A DNA stretch of 64,000 nucleotides, taken from positions 1-64,000 of the forward strand of contig JAGWZE010000008.1 in the NCBI GenBank assembly GCA_018969015.1. Direction: 5' to 3'. The translations under genes were made by a program, and so were the position numbers. The notes under the pieces are model-generated. The model was not told the DNA's origin, did no database searches, and saw nothing but the letters and a program-made list of their open reading frames with translations. Position 1 is the first letter of the stretch. Each line of letters begins with the position of its first letter. Shown in pieces: positions 18,522-27,828 of the stretch. Source of the stretch: Alphaproteobacteria bacterium (GTDB lineage: Bacteria; Pseudomonadota; Alphaproteobacteria; Caulobacterales; Aquidulcibacteraceae).

Positions 18522-19727
18522 ATGTCCGGATACGACACGATCGAGGGCGCCCCGGCGCCCATCAAGGCCTGGACGCGCGGCGTGCCGGTGGAGCACGCGG
18601 CCCAGGAGCAGCTGCGCAATGTCGCGTCGCTGCCGTTCATTCACAGCCACATCGCCGTGATGCCTGACGTGCATTACGGCATCGGCGCCACCGTGGGTTC
18701 GGTGATCCCGACCAAGGGCGCGATCGTGCCCGCGGCGGTGGGCGTGGACATCGGCTGCGGGATGATGGCGGTGGAAACCTCGCTGCGTGCGGAGGATCTG
18801 CCCGATCATCTTGGCGCGATCCGCGCGGAGATCGAGCGCAAGACGCCGGTGGGCAACGGGCCCGGCGGCGACTTCAAGGACGCGCCCGCCTCGGCGGCTT
18901 CGGCCTTTCGCGGCGATCTCGAAACGCGGCTCGAAGCGATCCTCGCCAAGCACCCGAAGATCAACGGCGCGAAGGCGCCGCGGCAACTCGGGACGCTCGG
19001 CGGCGGCAACCACTTCATCGAGCTTTGCCTCGACGAGCGTGGCGTCGTGTGGGTGATGCTGCACTCGGGCTCGCGCGGCACGGGCAACCTGATCGGCACG
19101 TACTTCATCGAGCGCGCGCGCGAGGAGCTCGCGCGGCGCGAACTCGGCTGGCATGTCCCGGACAAGAATCTCGCCTTCTTCATGGAGGGCGAGCCGTTGT
19201 TCGACGACTACGTCGCCGCGATCGGCTGGGCGCAGGACTACGCCCGCGCCAATCGCGAGCTGATGATGAGCCGCGTGCTGATGGCGCTGCGCGAGCACGT
19301 GCGCCCGTTCCAGCTCGCGAAGCGCGCCGTGAACTGCCACCACAACTACGTGGCGCGGGAACGGCACTTCGGGGCGGACGTGTACGTGACGCGCAAGGGC
19401 GCGGTGCGCGCGGGCGAAGGCGAACTGGGGATCATCCCGGGATCGATGGGCGCGAAGAGCTTCATCGTCCGCGGGAAGGGCAACCCGGACTCGTTCTGCA
19501 CCTGCTCGCACGGGGCCGGCCGGGCGATGAGCCGGGCCGAGGCCAAGCGCCGCTTCACGCTGGAGGACCACGTGGCCGCCACGGCCGGCGTGGAATGCCG
19601 CAAGGACGAGGCGGTGATCGACGAAACGCCGATGGCCTACAAGGACATCGACGCCGTCATGGCCGCCCAGGCCGATCTGGTGGAGGTGGTTCACACCCTG
19701 CGCCAGGTGGTGTGCGTGAAGGGGTAA
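18522..19727 (+). CDS. rtcB: RtcB-type RNA ligase
   Basis: Joins RNA 2',3'-cyclic-phosphate (or 3'-phosphate) and 5'-OH ends using GTP and Mn. The 401-residue product shows MPDVHYGIGATVGSVIP, metal residues in AVGVDIGCGM, GTLGGGNHFIEL, HSGSRGTGN, NCHHNYV and the guanylylated-His motif CSHGAGRAMSR. A strong GGAAGGAG precedes the ATG. No RtcA cyclase, RtcR regulator or archease is nearby, so the usual stress-induced rtc operon is absent here and the role (RNA repair or tRNA/rRNA rescue) is inferred. Confidence 0.93.
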   Translation: MSGYDTIEGAPAPIKAWTRGVPVEHAAQEQLRNVASLPFIHSHIAVMPDVHYGIGATVGSVIPTKGAIVPAAVGVDIGCGMMAVETSLRAEDLPDHLGAIRAEIERKTPVGNGPGGDFKDAPASAASAFRGDLETRLEAILAKHPKINGAKAPRQLGTLGGGNHFIELCLDERGVVWVMLHSGSRGTGNLIGTYFIERAREELARRELGWHVPDKNLAFFMEGEPLFDDYVAAIGWAQDYARANRELMMSRVLMALREHVRPFQLAKRAVNCHHNYVARERHFGADVYVTRKGAVRAGEGELGIIPGSMGAKSFIVRGKGNPDSFCTCSHGAGRAMSRAEAKRRFTLEDHVAATAGVECRKDEAVIDETPMAYKDIDAVMAAQADLVEVVHTLRQVVCVKG

Positions 19728-19750
19728 GCGGACGTTGACGGCGGTGGTTC

Positions 19751-19872
19751 ACCCCTCATCCGGCGCTGCCGCGCCACCTTCTCCCACAAGGGGAGAAGGT
19801 CGCTGCAGTGGTCCTTCTCCCCTTGTGGGAGAAGGTGGATCGCGAACGAAGTTCGCGAGACGGATGAGGGGT
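19751..19872. repeat. Palindromic intergenic repeat family B, full copy
   Basis: Outer arms ACCCCTCATCCG (19751-19762) and CGGATGAGGGGT (19861-19872) are a perfect inverted pair. Inside, CCACCTTCTCCCACAAGGGG pairs with CCCCTTGTGGGAGAAGGTGG. A half copy of the same element, with the same internal segments, is at 61400-61466. The layout is that of REP/BIME-like non-autonomous elements. It follows rtcB and may end or stabilise its mRNA. Confidence 0.85.
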
Positions 19873-19940
19873 GTCGCCCCGTTGCTCTGTCGCGGCGCGT
19901 CTTTCCGGGCCGGTGGGGCTTGGCTATCCTGGCTCTCGCC

Positions 19941-21269
19941 ATGACCCGCCTCCGCCGCCTGCGCGACTACCTGCCCAAGGGCCTGTACTGGCGCACCATC
20001 CTGATCATCCTGGTGCCTGCGGCGCTGCTGCAGCTCCTGGTGACGATCGTCTTCCTGGACGACCACTGGCGCTTCACGTCCAAGCGCATGAGCCAGGGCG
20101 TTGCGGGCGACATCGCGGCCGTCATCGAACTCTATGAACGCGCGCCGACGCCGGACAATTTCGTCGCCGTGCGCGACCTCGCCCAGCGGCGGCTCAATCT
20201 CGACATCGCCATCGACCCGCGCGGGACGGTGGAGAACGCCAAGTGCTCGCCGGTGCGCGCCAGCATCGACGGCTACATGGAAGACGCCCTGCGCGATCAT
20301 CTGAACCGGCCCGTCTGGTACGACGCGAGCTGCCCCGGTCGGACCGTGACCATCCGCGCGCCGATCGCGGAAGGCGTGCTCGTCGTGAGCGCGCGGCGGG
20401 ACCGGGTGCAGGCGCGCTCGGGGCCGCTGTTCGTGATCTGGATCATGGGCGCGACGGCGTTCCTCGCGATCGTCTCCATCCTCTTCATCCGCAATCAGGT
20501 GCGACCGATCGAAACGCTCGCGGATGCGATGGAGGAGTTCGGGCGCGGCGTGGACCGCGGCATGTTCAAGGCGCGCGGCGCGCGCGAGGTGCGGCGCGCC
20601 ACGCATGCCTTCTTCGACATGAAGAACCGCATCAAGCGCCACATCGATCAGCGCGCGCAGCTGCTTGCGGGCGTGAGCCACGATCTGCGCACGCCCATCA
20701 CGCGCCTGAAGCTGCAGTTCGCGATGATGCCGCCTTCGGAGGATCTGGCGCTCGCGAAGGCCGATCTCGCCGACATGGAGGCGACGCTGGAAGCGTATCT
20801 GGCGTTCGCCAAAGGCCAGTTTTCGGAAGAGCCGGCGCGGATCGACGTGCGCGCGCTCGTGCAGGAGGCCGCGGAGGAAGCGGGCCGCGGCGGCGGCGAC
20901 GTCGCGCTGGCGCCGGGCGGGCCGCTCGTCGTGGAGGTGCGCGCGCGGGCCGTGAAGCGCGCCGTGATGAACCTCGTCGACAACGCGGTGGCGCATGCCG
21001 ATCAGGTGCGCGTCAGCGCGGAGGCTTATGGCGCGGGCGCGGTGATCACCGTCGACGACAACGGCCCGGGCATTGCGGAAGAGCTCTACGAGGACGCCTT
21101 CCGCCCGTTCTCGCGGCTCGACGAAACGCGCACGCGCAACGCCAAGGGCGTGGGCCTGGGGCTTGCGATCGCACGCGACGTGGCGCGCGGCCACGGCGGC
21201 GACGTGAAGCTCTCGAAAAGCCCGCTCGGCGGCTTGCGCGCGACGTTGCGGTTGCCGGGGGCGGCGTGA
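19941..21269 (+). CDS. EnvZ-like membrane sensor histidine kinase
   Basis: 442 residues from ATG 19941. TM1 at about residues 15-37, periplasmic region of about 115 residues with two Cys (ENAKCSPV, DASCPGR), TM2 (FVIWIMGATAFLAIVSILFI), HAMP, H-box LLAGVSHDLRTPITRLKLQ, N-box NLVDNAVAHA, G1 VDDNGPGI, F-box FRPFSRLD and G2 GVGLGLAIARDV. All motifs needed for kinase activity are present. With an OmpR-type regulator lacking a partner 3 kb upstream (petR), it is the best cognate candidate, by proximity and subfamily only. Confidence 0.9.
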   Translation: MTRLRRLRDYLPKGLYWRTILIILVPAALLQLLVTIVFLDDHWRFTSKRMSQGVAGDIAAVIELYERAPTPDNFVAVRDLAQRRLNLDIAIDPRGTVENAKCSPVRASIDGYMEDALRDHLNRPVWYDASCPGRTVTIRAPIAEGVLVVSARRDRVQARSGPLFVIWIMGATAFLAIVSILFIRNQVRPIETLADAMEEFGRGVDRGMFKARGAREVRRATHAFFDMKNRIKRHIDQRAQLLAGVSHDLRTPITRLKLQFAMMPPSEDLALAKADLADMEATLEAYLAFAKGQFSEEPARIDVRALVQEAAEEAGRGGGDVALAPGGPLVVEVRARAVKRAVMNLVDNAVAHADQVRVSAEAYGAGAVITVDDNGPGIAEELYEDAFRPFSRLDETRTRNAKGVGLGLAIARDVARGHGGDVKLSKSPLGGLRATLRLPGAA

Positions 21270-21312
21270 GGGGCGGGCGTGCGCCTCGACGGCTGCGCCA
21301 ACCCCTTTGTCG

Positions 21313-21412
21313 CCGTCATCCTCGGCTCGCGCCCTGCGCGAGCTGGGGATCCAGCGATCGCAGCACCGTCCTCTGGATCCCCGCCGCGCCTCCGGCGCAG
21401 CGAGGATGACGG
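21313..21412. repeat. Dispersed palindromic repeat family A, full copy
   Basis: CGTCATCCTCGGC...GGGGATCCA on the left is mirrored by TGGATCCCCGCC...GAGGATGACGG on the right, giving a 100-base imperfect palindrome between the kinase gene and the convergent COQ9-like gene. Other copies lie at 30789-30888 (full) and at 5796-5836 and 47552-47591 (halves). All are intergenic. Confidence 0.85.
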
Positions 21413-21476
21413 AACGCCGAGCGCTGGAATGCGCCGCGATTAGGTTTGGCGGGCTCGCCGCCTCGGTGCCGCCAGA

Positions 21477-22097
21477 TTACGCCGCCGCGGGCGGCGGCTC
21501 TGCCGCCGGCGGTTCGGGGCGCGGGGGTTCGAAGCCGCCGAAGCGGCCGAAGGTCTGTTCTGCGCGGCGGAGCGCCTTGTCGAGCGCGGCCATCGTCTTC
21601 ACGAAGTCGCCCGCGTCGTCCTGACGCCAGGCCATGCGGACCTGGGCGAGGATCACGGCGAGCCCCTGCGCGCGGGCGACGCCCGCCACGCCATCGGCGT
21701 CGATGCCGGCGAGCGAGAGCAGCCAGCGGGCGCTGCGGACCGCACGCAGATGCTGCTGGGCGACGGCGGCGGGATCGCGCTCCAGCGCGATCTCGATCGC
21801 GCGCAGGCCGCCGCGCACCGTCTCCATTGCCTCGAAGCGGCGCATGACGACATCGAACAACCGGTCGCGCGGCGTCGCGACCCAGTCGACGCCGCGCAGG
21901 CCCTTGGCGGCCTCGGCGTCCAGCCACTCCTCGATGGCGTCGACGGCGTCGCCCACCGTGGTTCCGGCGATGTCCTCGATCGGCGCGTTCATGGCGGCGG
22001 CGAAATCGAACACGGTGACGTCGCGCCAAGGCTTGTCGGCGGCGGTCTTGAGCGCGGCGGCGGCAAGCGCGCGGCGGGCGGAAAGATCGAGCGGCAT
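21477..22097 (-). CDS. COQ9-like / TetR-fold protein
   Basis: 206 residues from the ATG at 22095-22097, which has GAGGA six bases upstream. An N-terminal TetR-like helix bundle (ARRALAAAALKTAADKPWRD) is followed by TPRDRLFDVVMRRFEAMET, the string that marks bacterial COQ9-like proteins. A C-terminal Pro/Ala tail (EPPRPEPPAAEPPPAAA region) is probably disordered. COQ9 homologues bind isoprenoid lipids and help Coq7-type hydroxylation. UbiK lies 1.6 kb away, a weak contextual hint at ubiquinone. It could instead be a degenerate TetR regulator. Confidence 0.65.
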   Translation of the reverse strand: MPLDLSARRALAAAALKTAADKPWRDVTVFDFAAAMNAPIEDIAGTTVGDAVDAIEEWLDAEAAKGLRGVDWVATPRDRLFDVVMRRFEAMETVRGGLRAIEIALERDPAAVAQQHLRAVRSARWLLSLAGIDADGVAGVARAQGLAVILAQVRMAWRQDDAGDFVKTMAALDKALRRAEQTFGRFGGFEPPRPEPPAAEPPPAAA

Positions 22098-22173
22098 GAG
22101 CGGTCCTCGTGAAGCGGTCGTCATAAAGGCCCCCTTCGCGCTGTTGGCAATGCGGCGCCCGCGGCGCGCGTCC

Positions 22174-22998
22174 TCAGTCGACGCCGCGCCCCAGTTCGCG
22201 CGAGCGCTGGGTGGCCGCCGCGACCGCCTTGCGCATCAGCATCGCAAGGCCGTCCGCCGACATCAGGATGTCGAGCGCGGCCTGGGTCGTTCCGCCGGGG
22301 GACGTGACGGCCTTGCGCAGCTGCGAGGCGGGCTCGCTGGACTGCAGCATCAGCGCGCCGGCGCCCGCGACCGTACGGCGCGCGAGACGGGCGGCGATGT
22401 CGGGATCGAGCCCCTCCTTCTCCGCGGCGGCGGCAAGCACCTCGGCGAGCAGGAACACATAGGCCGGGCCGGAGCCGGACACCGCCGTGACCACGTCCAT
22501 CAGGCGCTCGGTCGGGATCGGCTCGACCGCGCCGAGGGGGGCGAGGAGCTGTTCGGCGAGGGCAAGATCGGCCGGTTTGCAGGCCGCGCTTGAGACGTAG
22601 GCCGTGACGCCCTGGCCGATCTGGCCCGGCGTGTTGGGCATGGCGCGGATCACGCGATCGGTGTCGAGCGCGCGCGACAAGGCGGCGAGCGTGACGCCGG
22701 CCATGACGGAGATCACGAGGGTCTGTGGGCCGCAGGCGGCGCGGGCGCTCGCGGCGGCGGCGGCGAAGGTCTGCGGCTTGACCGCGAGGACGAGCACGTC
22801 AGCGGGGCCGGCGTCGGGCGGGTTCACCACCACGCCGGCCTTTTCCATGTCGGTCAGGATTCCGGCGTCCACCGCCGGATCATGCACGGTGAGCGTCAGG
22901 CCGCCCCCACAGCGCACCGCCGCGAGCCATCCGCGGACGAGGGCGCCGCCCATTTGGCCCGCGCCGATCAGGGTGACGGCGGGGGCCTCCACCATCAT
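22174..22998 (-). CDS. proC: Pyrroline-5-carboxylate reductase
   Basis: Last step of proline synthesis, NAD(P)H-dependent. The 274-residue protein has the N-terminal dinucleotide motif LIGAGQMGGALVRGWL, LAVKPQTF, RAMPNTPGQIGQG and the C-terminal dimer/active-site signature VTAVSGSGPAYVFLLAEVL...TVAGAGAL...LRKAVTSPGGTTQAAL. Start ATG 22996-22998 overlaps the ybjN-like stop as ATGA; a second ATG follows immediately, so residue 1 is uncertain by one. Confidence 0.96.
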   Translation of the reverse strand: MMVEAPAVTLIGAGQMGGALVRGWLAAVRCGGGLTLTVHDPAVDAGILTDMEKAGVVVNPPDAGPADVLVLAVKPQTFAAAAASARAACGPQTLVISVMAGVTLAALSRALDTDRVIRAMPNTPGQIGQGVTAYVSSAACKPADLALAEQLLAPLGAVEPIPTERLMDVVTAVSGSGPAYVFLLAEVLAAAAEKEGLDPDIAARLARRTVAGAGALMLQSSEPASQLRKAVTSPGGTTQAALDILMSADGLAMLMRKAVAAATQRSRELGRGVD

Positions 22999-23498
22999 GC
23001 CTCTCCGACCGTCTCGAACAAGGAGAACTGGATCGCCTCCTCCGGCGTCTTGCCCGCCCAGATCAGGAAGTTGAAGGCGGGGTAGAAGCGATCGGCGGCG
23101 TCGATGGCGGCGGCGAGCAGCGCCTGGATCTCGCCGGCGGCGAGCTCGGAGCGGCCGATCAGCGGCATCGCGTGGCGGAACACGATCGAGCCGTCTTCCG
23201 ACCAGAGATCGAAATGGCCGAGCCAGAGGCTTTCGTTGACCAGCGCGACGAGGCGCGCGGCGTCGGCGAAGCGCGGCTTGGGGGCGCGGAGATCGAAGGA
23301 CACGGTGAACAGGATCGCCGGGAGCTCCTCGCGATGGCTGAAATAGCCGGTGATCTCGCAGTAGGCGCCGCGGGCGGAGAAGGTGAGGTCGCCATCATCG
23401 CCACGTTCGGAAACGAACCGGGTGTCGGCGCCGACGACGGCTTCGACCAGGTCAATCGGATCGGCCCCGAAAGCCTCGTCGGTGAAGGGAAGGTCCAT
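22995..23498 (-). CDS. YbjN-domain protein
   Basis: 167 residues from the ATG at 23496-23498 preceded by AAGGAGG. A YbjN-like (type III secretion chaperone-fold) sequence: VEAVVGADTRFVSERGDDGDLTF...FTVSFDLRAP...VALVNESLWLGHFDLWSEDGSIVFRHAM. Proteins of this group sit next to proC in many alphaproteobacteria. The fold suggests protein binding, but no partner is established. It is translationally coupled to proC. Confidence 0.85.
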   Translation of the reverse strand: MDLPFTDEAFGADPIDLVEAVVGADTRFVSERGDDGDLTFSARGAYCEITGYFSHREELPAILFTVSFDLRAPKPRFADAARLVALVNESLWLGHFDLWSEDGSIVFRHAMPLIGRSELAAGEIQALLAAAIDAADRFYPAFNFLIWAGKTPEEAIQFSLFETVGEA

Positions 23499-23683
23499 GT
23501 CGCCTCCTTCATCGCGCATTTTGGGGTCGCGAATCACTTTGCCCCTACAGCTAGGGTAGCCCGGCTTGACCCGCTGTCCAGTCGGCGCACGCACACGCGA
23601 ACGCGCGGACACGCCAGCCGCGACACGAGATCATCGGGACGACCGAGAACGCCAAGCGCGGCCAGGACACGCCAAGAGGCGCG

Positions 23684-23938
23684 TCAGGCGGGCGCGTTCA
23701 GCTTGGCTTCCAGCGCCTCGAGGCGGGCACGCAGGGCGTCGGCCTCGGCGCGGGCTTCGGCGGCCATCTGCTTCACGGCCTCGAACTCCTCGCGCGGGAC
23801 GAGGTCGAGCTCGACGGCCAGGCGATCGGCCTGGGCGCGGAGGAAGGTCTTGGCCTCGTCCTGGACGCCCTGGGCCATGCCCATGGCGCCCGTCAACACG
23901 CGGGCGAGGTCGTCGAAAAAAGCGGCTTGCGTTTGCAT
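23684..23938 (-). CDS. ubiK: Ubiquinone biosynthesis accessory factor UbiK (BMFP family)
   Basis: 84 residues: a short N-terminal amphipathic part (AAFFDDLARVLTGAMGMAQGVQ), then LVPREEFEAVKQMA and a C-terminal coiled coil rich in Ala/Glu/Leu (ALRARLEALEAKL). This is the complete BMFP/YqiC layout. UbiK assists the soluble ubiquinone-synthesis complex and binds lipids. It is divergent from lgt. Confidence 0.88.
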   Translation of the reverse strand: MQTQAAFFDDLARVLTGAMGMAQGVQDEAKTFLRAQADRLAVELDLVPREEFEAVKQMAAEARAEADALRARLEALEAKLNAPA

Positions 23939-24034
23939 TGGCGTCTGTCCTCCCGGCTATGTAGAAGCGCCGCGGGCGGCCGGCAACCGAGCGCCGTCGC
24001 CGCACCGCCCGTCCCGTCCCGCCCCGGAGCCTTC

Positions 24035-24901
24035 ATGATCGCCGCAGCCTTGACCGCCGCGCTGACCTTCCCGGACATCGACCCCGCCGCGGTGACGATC
24101 CCGGCCTTCGAGGTGTTCGGCCTGACGATCGGCCCTCTGGCGCTGCGCTGGTACGCCCTGGCCTATATCGCTGGGCTGGCGCTTGGCTGGCGCTACATGG
24201 TGGTGCTGTGCCGGGCGCCGCGGCTCTGGCATGTCGAACAGGTCAAGCCGACGGCGCTGCAGCTGGACGATTTCCTGTTCTGGGCCGCGCTGGGCGTGAT
24301 CCTCGGCGGGCGGCTCGGCTATGTGTTGTTCTATGGCACCGAGCTGATCTGGACGCGGCCGCTCGAGGTGTTCGCGATCTGGCACGGCGGCATGTCGTTC
24401 CATGGCGGCCTGATCGGCGTTGCGGTGGCGATCGTGCTGTTCGCCCGCGCCCAGGCCATCCCGGTGATGACGATGGGCGATCTGGCCGCGGCGGCGGCGC
24501 CCATCGGCCTTTTCTTCGGCCGCATCGCCAACTTCATCAATGGCGAGCTGTGGGGCCGGCCGACGGACGTGCCATGGGGAGTCGTGTTCCCGACCGGCGG
24601 CCCCTATCCGCGCCATCCGAGCCAGCTCTACGAAGCCGCGCTCGAAGGGATCGTGCTGTTCCTGATCCTGCGCGTCATGACGCACCGCTTCCATGCGCTG
24701 GAGCGGCCGGGCCTGACGACGGGCGCGTTCCTGATCGGCTACGGCGTGTTCCGGACGATGGTGGAGTTCGTGCGCGAGCCCGACGTGCAGCGCGCCGATC
24801 TGCCGTTCGGCCTGACGATGGGGATGATCCTTTCGTCGCCGATGATCCTGGCGGGCGTGGCGTTCGTGATCTTCGCACTACGGTCGGCGAAGCGCGCGTG
24901 A
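24035..24901 (+). CDS. lgt: Prolipoprotein diacylglyceryl transferase
   Basis: Transfers diacylglycerol from phosphatidylglycerol to the lipobox Cys of prolipoproteins in the inner membrane. 288 residues from ATG 24035, seven transmembrane helices. Visible signatures are LALRWYALAYIAGLALGWRY, GGRLGYVLFY, WHGGMSFHGGLIG, GRIANFINGELWG (the Lgt signature with the essential Arg/Asn), PRHPSQLYEA and FVREPD. The stop overlaps the next GTG start by four bases. Confidence 0.96.
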   Translation: MIAAALTAALTFPDIDPAAVTIPAFEVFGLTIGPLALRWYALAYIAGLALGWRYMVVLCRAPRLWHVEQVKPTALQLDDFLFWAALGVILGGRLGYVLFYGTELIWTRPLEVFAIWHGGMSFHGGLIGVAVAIVLFARAQAIPVMTMGDLAAAAAPIGLFFGRIANFINGELWGRPTDVPWGVVFPTGGPYPRHPSQLYEAALEGIVLFLILRVMTHRFHALERPGLTTGAFLIGYGVFRTMVEFVREPDVQRADLPFGLTMGMILSSPMILAGVAFVIFALRSAKRA

Positions 24902-25986
24902 GTCCCTCGCCACGCCTCGCGCAGCGTTTGCGCGCCCACATCGCCCGCTTTGGCCCGATCACGATCGAGGCCTTCACCCGCATTGCGCTCTACGACCCCG
25001 AAGCGGGCTATTACGCGACGCGCGACGATATCCTCGGCAAGGACGGCGATTTCATCACCTCGCCGGAAGTGAGCCAGATGTTCGGCGAGCTCCTCGGCCT
25101 GTGGGCCGCGGCCGAGTGGACGGCGATCGGCGCGCCCGCGCCGGTGAACCTCGTGGAGCTCGGCGCGGGGCGCGGTCTTTTGATGAAGGATGCGCTGCGC
25201 GCGATCGGCAAGGTGGCGCCGGCGTTTCGGGAAGCGGCGCAGGTGGTGTTCGTCGAGATCAATCCGGCGCACCGGGCCCTGCAGGCGCAGGCCGATCCCG
25301 AGGCGATCCATGTCGAGACGCTGGAGGAGGTCCCGGCGGGGCCGACGATCCTGCTCGCCAACGAGTTCCTCGATTGCTTTCCCGTGCGCCAGCTGTGGAT
25401 GATCGACGGCGCCTGGCGCGAGCGGCTGGTCTGCCTTGATCCGGAAACGGACGGTTTGCGGTTCACGACGACGCCGCACGCATCGCCTCTCGCGGCCGAG
25501 ATTCCCGCCGCGCTGCGCGACGCGCCGGAGTACGCGATCTACGAGATCATGCCCGACATGACGGCGTTCACGAGCGTGCTCGCGGCGCGGCTGCATGCGG
25601 GGCCAGGGCGGGCGCTGTTCATCGACTACGGCCACGCCGCGCCGCGCCTGGGCGATACGTTCCAGGCCATGAAACGGCACGAAGACGTCGATCCGCTGGA
25701 GGCGGCCGGCGAAGTCGATCTCACGGCCCATGTCGATTTCGCGCGTCTGGCGGATCTCGCCACGCGCGCAGGGCTCTCGGCGACGGCGGCGGTCACGCAA
25801 GGCGATTTCCTGATGGCGATCGGCCTGCGGGCCCGCGCCGAACGGCTGAAGGCCGCGCAGCCCGCGCGCGCCGAGGCGATCGAGCGCGATTTGAACCGGC
25901 TCTCGGCCACGGCGGAGATGGGCGAACTGTTCAAGGTGATGTGCATCTCGAGCCCGGGCCTGCCGCCGCCGGCGGGGTTTGCGTGA
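24898..25986 (+). CDS. MidA/NDUFAF7-family SAM-dependent methyltransferase
   Basis: 362 residues from GTG 24898 overlapping the lgt stop. Family signatures are FGPITIEAFTRIALYDPEAGYYATRD, GDFITSPEVSQMFGELLG, the SAM motif LVELGAGRGLLMKDALR, LANEFLDCFPVRQ and YGHAAPRLGDTFQAMKRH. Mitochondrial NDUFAF7 methylates an Arg of a complex I subunit; the bacterial substrate is not proven. The lgt-midA-pgeF order is common in alphaproteobacteria. Confidence 0.9.
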   Translation: MSPSPRLAQRLRAHIARFGPITIEAFTRIALYDPEAGYYATRDDILGKDGDFITSPEVSQMFGELLGLWAAAEWTAIGAPAPVNLVELGAGRGLLMKDALRAIGKVAPAFREAAQVVFVEINPAHRALQAQADPEAIHVETLEEVPAGPTILLANEFLDCFPVRQLWMIDGAWRERLVCLDPETDGLRFTTTPHASPLAAEIPAALRDAPEYAIYEIMPDMTAFTSVLAARLHAGPGRALFIDYGHAAPRLGDTFQAMKRHEDVDPLEAAGEVDLTAHVDFARLADLATRAGLSATAAVTQGDFLMAIGLRARAERLKAAQPARAEAIERDLNRLSATAEMGELFKVMCISSPGLPPPAGFA

Positions 25987-26777
25987 ACGCGCCGCCGCCC
26001 GCTTCGCCGCCGCTCCTGACCGCGCCGCGTCTCGCGCGTCTCAGCGGCGTGCGGCACGCGTTCTTCGGGCGCGAGGGCGGCGTGAGCCAGGGCATCTATG
26101 CGAGCCTCAATGCCGGCCCCGGCTCCCGCGATGCGGCGGAGGCGGTGGCGGAAAACCGCGCCCGGATCGCCGCCGCGATGGGCGTCGCGCCGGAGCGGCT
26201 GTTGAGCGCGCACCAGGTGCATTCGGCGCTGGCGATCCGTGTGGACGGCCCGTGGCGCGGACCGCGTCCGCAGGTCGACGCCCTCGTGACGACGACGCCC
26301 GGCCTCGTGCTTTCGGCGCTGGCCGCGGACTGCGCGCCGGTGTTGTTCGCCGACGCCGACGCAGGGGTGATCGCCGCCGCGCATGCGGGATGGAAAGGCG
26401 CGCTCGCCGGCGTTCTGGAGGCGACGGTGGCGGAAATGGTCGCGGCCGGCGCGGATGTGACGCGGGTGGTCGCGGCGATCGGCCCGTGCATCGGGCCGGC
26501 GAGCTACGAAGTCGGCCCCGAGTTCGAGCAGCGATTCGCGGACGAGGACGGCGCGGAGACCGCGCGCTTCTTCCGCAGCGGCAAGGGCGACCGGCGCCAT
26601 TTCGATCTTCCCGGATACTGCGCGGCGCGGCTTGCCCGCGCGGGCGTGCTGCAGATCGACGCGCTCGACGCAGACACCTGCGCGGCCGAAGCGCATTACT
26701 TCTCCAACCGGCGGGCGTTTCTGCGCGGCGAGGCCGACTATGGACGCAATCTCTCGGCCATCGCACTCGTGGCGTGA
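25983..26777 (+). CDS. pgeF: Peptidoglycan editing factor PgeF (YfiH/LACC1 family)
   Basis: 264 residues from GTG 25983, overlapping the upstream stop as GTGA. Metal/catalytic motifs: GREGGVSQGIYASLN, LSAHQVHS, ALAADCAPVLFAD, IAAAHAGWKGAL, IGPCIGPASYEV, and ADTCA near the C-terminus. The family removes misincorporated amino acids from UDP-MurNAc precursors in E. coli and also has purine-nucleoside activities in vitro. Complete; the Cys-His active site is intact. Confidence 0.92.
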   Translation: MNAPPPASPPLLTAPRLARLSGVRHAFFGREGGVSQGIYASLNAGPGSRDAAEAVAENRARIAAAMGVAPERLLSAHQVHSALAIRVDGPWRGPRPQVDALVTTTPGLVLSALAADCAPVLFADADAGVIAAAHAGWKGALAGVLEATVAEMVAAGADVTRVVAAIGPCIGPASYEVGPEFEQRFADEDGAETARFFRSGKGDRRHFDLPGYCAARLARAGVLQIDALDADTCAAEAHYFSNRRAFLRGEADYGRNLSAIALVA

Positions 26778-26885
26778 AAGACGCGCCGCACAGGCATCGA
26801 CCATCGCCCTCTTGCGGCGACCCTGCGCGCTGATACAGAACCGTCGCAATACGGGAGGGGGGCCTCCCGAGTCGGGGGCGCTGCG

Positions 26886-27818
26886 ATGAAACTCCTTTCG
26901 GGCAACGCGAATCGGGCCTTGGCGGAAGCGATCGCCGATTATCTCGACACGCCGCTGACGGTCGCCGACGTGCGCCGGTTCAAGGACGGCGAGATTTTCG
27001 TCGAGATCAAAGAGAACGTCCGCGGCGAGGACGTGTTCGTCGTTCAGTCGACGTCGGCGCCGGCGAACGACAATCTCATGGAGCTGTTGATCTGCCTCGA
27101 TGCGCTCGTGCGGGCGTCGGCGAAGCGGATCACGGCGGTGATCCCCTATTTCGGTTATGCCCGGCAGGACCGCAAAACCGGCGGCCGCACGCCGATCTCG
27201 GCGAAACTCGTTTCAAACCTGATCACCACGGCCGGCGCCGACCGTGTGCTCTCGCTCGAACTCCATGCGGGCCAGATCCAGGGCTTCTTCGACATCCCGA
27301 CGGACAACCTCTTCTCCACGAAGGTGATGGAGGAGCACATCCGCAAGACCTGGGACGTGGACGGCGTGATGGTCGTCTCGCCCGACGTCGGCGGCGTGGT
27401 GCGCGCGCGGGCGCTCGCCAACCGGCTCGGCGCGGACCTCGCGATCGTCGACAAGCGGCGCGAGCGGGCGAACGAGTCCGAGGTGATGAACATCATCGGC
27501 GACGTGAAAGGTCGCCGGTGCATCCTGTTCGACGACATCGTCGACAGCGCCGGCACGCTCTGCAACGCGGCGGCCGCGCTCAAGGAGCAGGGCGCGAAGA
27601 GCGTCGCGGCCTATTGCTGCCACGGCGTCCTCTCGAACGGCGCGGTGGAGCGCGTGGAGAAATCCGCGCTCGACATGCTCGTCGTCACCGACTCGATCCC
27701 GGCTTCGGCGGCCGCGATGAAATCGAAGCGCATCCAGATCGTCTCGGTGGCGCCGCTGATCGGCGAAGCGATCCGCCGCATCGCCAACGAAGAGAGCGTT
27801 TCCAAGCTGTTCGACTGA
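26886..27818 (+). CDS. prs: Ribose-phosphate pyrophosphokinase
   Basis: Makes PRPP from ribose-5-phosphate and ATP for nucleotide, His and Trp synthesis. 310 residues, class [58 protein letters not shown] (cation/PRPP site), DKRRERANE (flexible catalytic loop) and the PRPP loop [22 protein letters not shown] lies upstream of the ATG. Stand-alone gene. Confidence 0.97.
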   Translation: MKLLSGNANRALAEAIADYLDTPLTVADVRRFKDGEIFVEIKENVRGEDVFVVQSTSAPANDNLMELLICLDALVRASAKRITAVIPYFGYARQDRKTGGRTPISAKLVSNLITTAGADRVLSLELHAGQIQGFFDIPTDNLFSTKVMEEHIRKTWDVDGVMVVSPDVGGVVRARALANRLGADLAIVDKRRERANESEVMNIIGDVKGRRCILFDDIVDSAGTLCNAAAALKEQGAKSVAAYCCHGVLSNGAVERVEKSALDMLVVTDSIPASAAAMKSKRIQIVSVAPLIGEAIRRIANEESVSKLFD

Positions 27819-27828
27819 CGCCGCCGCC

